Assembly (NCBI GenBank): GCA_031278495.1
Contig: JAITKG010000169.1
Coordinates: forward strand, 1 to 8,697
DNA: 8,697 bases
From: Prevotellaceae bacterium
GTDB taxonomy: Bacteria > Bacteroidota > Bacteroidia > Bacteroidales > UBA932
Direction of reading: 5' to 3'
The notes under the pieces are model-generated. The model was not told where the DNA came from. It ran no database searches and worked only from the letters and a program-made list of their open reading frames with translations. Position numbers and translations under genes: made by a program. Below are positions 6,871 to 8,697 of this stretch, in pieces. The stretch's first letter is position 1. Every line of letters starts with the position of its first letter.

Positions 6871-8218
6871 CCAATTTCCCGTGTAGCTGTTGGCGAAGCG
6901 TTGCCAGTTCGTCCAGTTTCCCTTTGCGGCGCAACCGGTTAAACCGGATAGCCCTTGCCCAGCGTTTCCACGCTTTTTCATAATAAGGCACAATGATACT
7001 TAAAAACGGTAAACAAACCAGATAACCTGCCGCAAAAATTAACGATTTTGTAAAAATCCATGTCAGGATAAACGCCAAAATGCAGGTGAGCGGAAACGTA
7101 ACCAGTACGCCCAATATGAGGTCAATTGTGCCGTGCAGCATGTGGTCTTTAATCCGCCGGTTTATCAGTTTTGCCGGAATGATGACCAGCGCATTCGACA
7201 ACCACGCAAAAATGAATACCGGCGCAAGCAACAGGAAGCCCAAGCCTGCTAAAGCGGTTTTCCAAAACGGCGGGCGTTTATCAAAATTTTCGTCGTTGAT
7301 GCGCAGCCGCGCGATGGCTTCCGCCAATATTCCCGCATCTTTGTAAACCGGCTGTACCGCCGGGTTGCCGGCTGCTTTCAGGTCGTCCAACCGTGAGGTG
7401 AATTGCCGGTCGGCAAGCAGTTTTTCGGGAAGTTCGGCGGGATTGTAGCCGTGTTGTTTTGCGTATTTTTTACCATAAGTATTCCGCAAATAATCGATGG
7501 CGGCATAATTATCCACATCGGTAATATGCAGCATCAGGCTTTTGATTTCTTGCCGCACCAGTTCATTTACCCGGCGGCAGGCGGTACGCGGTTTGGTTTT
7601 ATACAGTTCGTAGTAGGGCGCAATGGAAAGAGGCTTGCCGAATTTAATGAGGATGTCTTCTTTCCGCCCTAAATAATGCGAATAATGATTGCAGGAAGGC
7701 AGGATAAACAGTTCTTTTTCGAAATTAGATTTTTCCGCCGTTTGGAAAAGCAATACCAAATAGCCGTATGAGAACCTGCCCAACCAGCGTTTATCCTGAT
7801 GCCCGGATTCGGGATAGATAATTACCGTTCCGTCATTGAGCAGCGTTTCGCCTGCTTCCCCGAAGGTATAGTTATTATGCGAGAGGCTGTCTACGCCCTG
7901 ATGCTCCATGCGGAAAGCGGGCAATAAACCTACCCGCCGGAAAATACTTCCGAAAACCGGATAGTCGAAAGCGTCGGCGCGGGCGATAGAGTAAATTTTT
8001 TGTTTCTTGCGGTTTTTAATCGCCAGCACCAGCCCCAAAGCGTCGTTTAAGCTGTTTTGATGGTCTGATACCAGTAATAATGCTCCTTCTGCCGGCACAT
8101 TCCCGGCGTTCACCGTGTATGTTTTCCGGTAATATATATAATTATGATAAAGGCGCACGTATGTTCTAAACAACTTGTATCCTATTCCTAACTTTGTGCT
8201 TTTAGCGTCGTTATTCAT
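6839..8218 (-). CDS. PlsC-type (lyso)phospholipid / glycerol-phosphate acyltransferase with C-terminal membrane helices
   Basis: The 459 residues are counted from the ATG at 8218. An in-frame TTG at 8233 would add five residues but lies only a few nt from the predicted transcription start, so I prefer the ATG. The acyltransferase motifs are in order: DHQNSLND (52-59, catalytic His53 and Asp59, five residues apart as in the NHQNALMD form I know from Bacteroidetes), GLLPAFR (97-103), YPESGHQ (135-141) and FILPS (171-175). Hydrophobic helices lie at about 318-345, 362-392 and 393-413, followed by a basic coiled tail. The enzyme transfers an acyl chain from ACP or CoA to a glycerol-phosphate or lysolipid acceptor at the inner membrane. 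It is the first gene after the promoter. It may supply the acyltransferase step missing from the exporter fusion, or may be a housekeeping lipid enzyme; the sequence alone does not decide. The last residues come from a tandem repeat. Confidence 0.85.
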   Translation of the reverse strand: MNNDAKSTKLGIGYKLFRTYVRLYHNYIYYRKTYTVNAGNVPAEGALLLVSDHQNSLNDALGLVLAIKNRKKQKIYSIARADAFDYPVFGSIFRRVGLLPAFRMEHQGVDSLSHNNYTFGEAGETLLNDGTVIIYPESGHQDKRWLGRFSYGYLVLLFQTAEKSNFEKELFILPSCNHYSHYLGRKEDILIKFGKPLSIAPYYELYKTKPRTACRRVNELVRQEIKSLMLHITDVDNYAAIDYLRNTYGKKYAKQHGYNPAELPEKLLADRQFTSRLDDLKAAGNPAVQPVYKDAGILAEAIARLRINDENFDKRPPFWKTALAGLGFLLLAPVFIFAWLSNALVIIPAKLINRRIKDHMLHGTIDLILGVLVTFPLTCILAFILTWIFTKSLIFAAGYLVCLPFLSIIVPYYEKAWKRWARAIRFNRLRRKGKLDELATLRQQLHGKLDELQVMNYEL

Positions 8219-8241
8219 AAATTGATGCTTCAAATAACTTG

Positions 8242-8271
8242 CAAATATACATAGAAAAGTTTAGAAACAAA
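8242..8271 (-). promoter_or_regulatory. Bacteroidetes-type promoter for the minus-strand gene run
   Basis: On the minus strand TATATTTG (complement of 8242-8249) is a perfect TAnnTTTG -7 box. TTTG (complement of 8268-8271) lies 18 nt upstream as the -33 box; the usual spacing is 19-21, so it is one short. Transcription should begin around 8235-8238, giving a leader of about 18-20 nt to the ATG at 8218. Confidence 0.6.
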
Positions 8272-8325
8272 AACGCATTTAATTTTGCGCCGGATGGCAG
8301 ATTCAAGTACCAAATGCAATTTTTA

Positions 8326-8335
8326 TTGCCGGCAA
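8326..8335. promoter_or_regulatory. 10-bp perfect palindrome between the divergent promoters
   Basis: TTGCCGGCAA is an exact palindrome in an otherwise AT-rich region, about 55 nt upstream of the minus-strand -33 box and 25 nt upstream of the plus-strand -33 box. Its position would suit a regulator binding site shared by both directions, but a 10-bp palindrome can arise by chance. Confidence 0.2.
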
Positions 8336-8360
8336 CACATCCTATTCCTCTAAAATTTTT

Positions 8361-8391
8361 TTTGTTGTATTAAAAAAGTTTTATACCTTTG
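8361..8391 (+). promoter_or_regulatory. Consensus Bacteroidetes promoter reading rightwards
   Basis: TTTG at 8361-8364 is followed after exactly 19 nt by TACCTTTG at 8384-8391, a full match to TTTG-N19-TAnnTTTG. The predicted start is near 8396-8399. It points away from the gene run into a stretch with no sizeable ORF but heavy self-complementarity, which suggests that it drives a non-coding or leader RNA. Confidence 0.7.
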
Positions 8392-8396
8392 CTCCC

Positions 8397-8697
8397 GATA
8401 TTTATGCTCTTTGTCATTCTGACCGCTTTTATTCTGTAATTTGAAATCTAGACAATTTCGATGTTGTTGGAATAAATGCAAAACCACACTATGAAACGTG
8501 TACTTTTGCTTATAAACAACAGGGTAGTCTAGAACCTCAAATTACAATAAGTATAGTCCACGTTTCGCATTTTATACTTAACCCAAATCTCTTTAAAAAG
8601 AGAAATTCCCGAAACAAGACCGACAAAAATAAAAGTTGCCACAATGCAAAAGAGCCTGCGGTGAGGGGATTGTTTTGATGAGTGTTTGTTTGGGAAA
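8397..8697 (+). ncRNA. Putative structured RNA of unknown family (3' end beyond window)
   Basis: No ORF longer than 18 codons starts here in the plus direction, but nested complementary arms are dense. A rod-like hairpin is built from TGTAATTTGA (8435-8444) with 8537-8546, TCTAGAC (8447-8453) with 8527-8533, TGTTGTT (8462-8468) with 8515-8521, GCAAAA (8478-8483) with 8504-8509, and ACAC (8486-8489) with 8498-8501. A second hairpin pairs TAAGTATA (8548-8555) with 8573-8580, and a third pairs TCTCTTT (8588-8594) with 8597-8603. A further stem pairs TTCCC and AAACAA (8606-8617, one bulge) with 8686-8696, at the window edge. I see no conserved RNase P core, tmRNA tag, SRP core or 16S start. A divergent 6S RNA, a Bacteroidetes-specific RNA such as the Rfam Bacteroidales-1 type, or a long mRNA leader are the alternatives. 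The start is set from the promoter, and the boundaries are approximate. Confidence 0.5.

Noticed and set aside
8219..8233. Upstream TTG start for the acyltransferase, five residues longer
   Set aside because: It would lie almost at the predicted transcription start; the ATG at 8218 leaves a plausible short leader and is a standard start codon.
8476..8532. Small plus-strand ORF of 18 codons (MQNHTMKRVLLLINNRVV)
   Set aside because: It lies wholly within the paired arms of the rod hairpin, has no ribosome site, and is more simply explained as chance within a structured RNA. A leader peptide cannot be excluded.
8447..8533. Inverted repeats as ends of an insertion sequence
   Set aside because: The arms are less than 100 nt apart, enclose no transposase, and are nested with other arms in the manner of an RNA stem; no target duplication is seen.
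8588..8603. Hairpin TCTCTTT-AA-AAAGAGA as an intrinsic terminator
   Set aside because: It is AU-rich and not followed by a T-run on the plus strand, so it is listed only as part of the RNA fold.
8641..8673. GAGCC...GGTGAGG sequence recalling group II intron domain V
   Set aside because: The matching 3' arm and catalytic-triad context are missing and no intron 5' end is visible, so the likeness is superficial.

Overview
The window looks like part of a Bacteroidetes (probably Bacteroidales) chromosome. It has two close matches to the phylum's unusual promoter (TTTG, a spacer of about 19 nt, then TAnnTTTG), AT-rich stretches instead of clear Shine-Dalgarno sites, and a gene set typical of Bacteroidetes polyene-lipid clusters. 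All six protein genes are on the minus strand and read right to left from a promoter near 8242-8271. The order is lysophospholipid-type acyltransferase, FabF/FabB-like ketosynthase, acyl carrier protein, hot-dog acyl thioesterase, MMPL/RND exporter fused to a SAM methyltransferase, and a CrtI-like FAD oxidoreductase cut by the left edge. The last two overlap by 4 nt (ATGA).

The combination resembles the aryl polyene / flexirubin / dialkylresorcinol clusters of Bacteroidetes. In such a pathway the ketosynthase and ACP would extend a polyene acyl chain, the thioesterase would release or hydrolyse acyl thioesters, the acyltransferase would move an acyl group onto a lipid acceptor, and the methyltransferase and FAD enzyme would tailor the product. 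The MMPL domain would carry the lipid across the inner membrane. This is inferred from family membership. No aryl-starter enzyme, ketoreductase, dehydratase or chain-length-factor partner is visible, and any of these would lie beyond the left edge or elsewhere.

Region by region (plus coordinates): 1-1478 oxidoreductase (partial); 1475-4465 MMPL-methyltransferase; 4466-4567 spacer with direct repeats and a small hairpin; 4568-5056 thioesterase; 5057-5131 spacer with a GC-rich hairpin; 5132-5374 ACP; 5375-5566 AT-rich 192-nt spacer with a short palindrome; 5567-6787 ketosynthase; 6788-6838 spacer with heptad repeats; 6839-8218 acyltransferase; 8219-8697 no protein gene.

The right-hand 479 nt hold the divergent promoters. 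Downstream of the plus-strand promoter is a densely self-complementary stretch (about 8429-8697) that I read as an unidentified structured RNA, possibly with a kissing-loop contact. It is the least explained part of the window. The protein genes mostly fit a known cluster type, although the exporter-methyltransferase fusion appears to lack the central acyltransferase domain of its usual trifunctional relatives.
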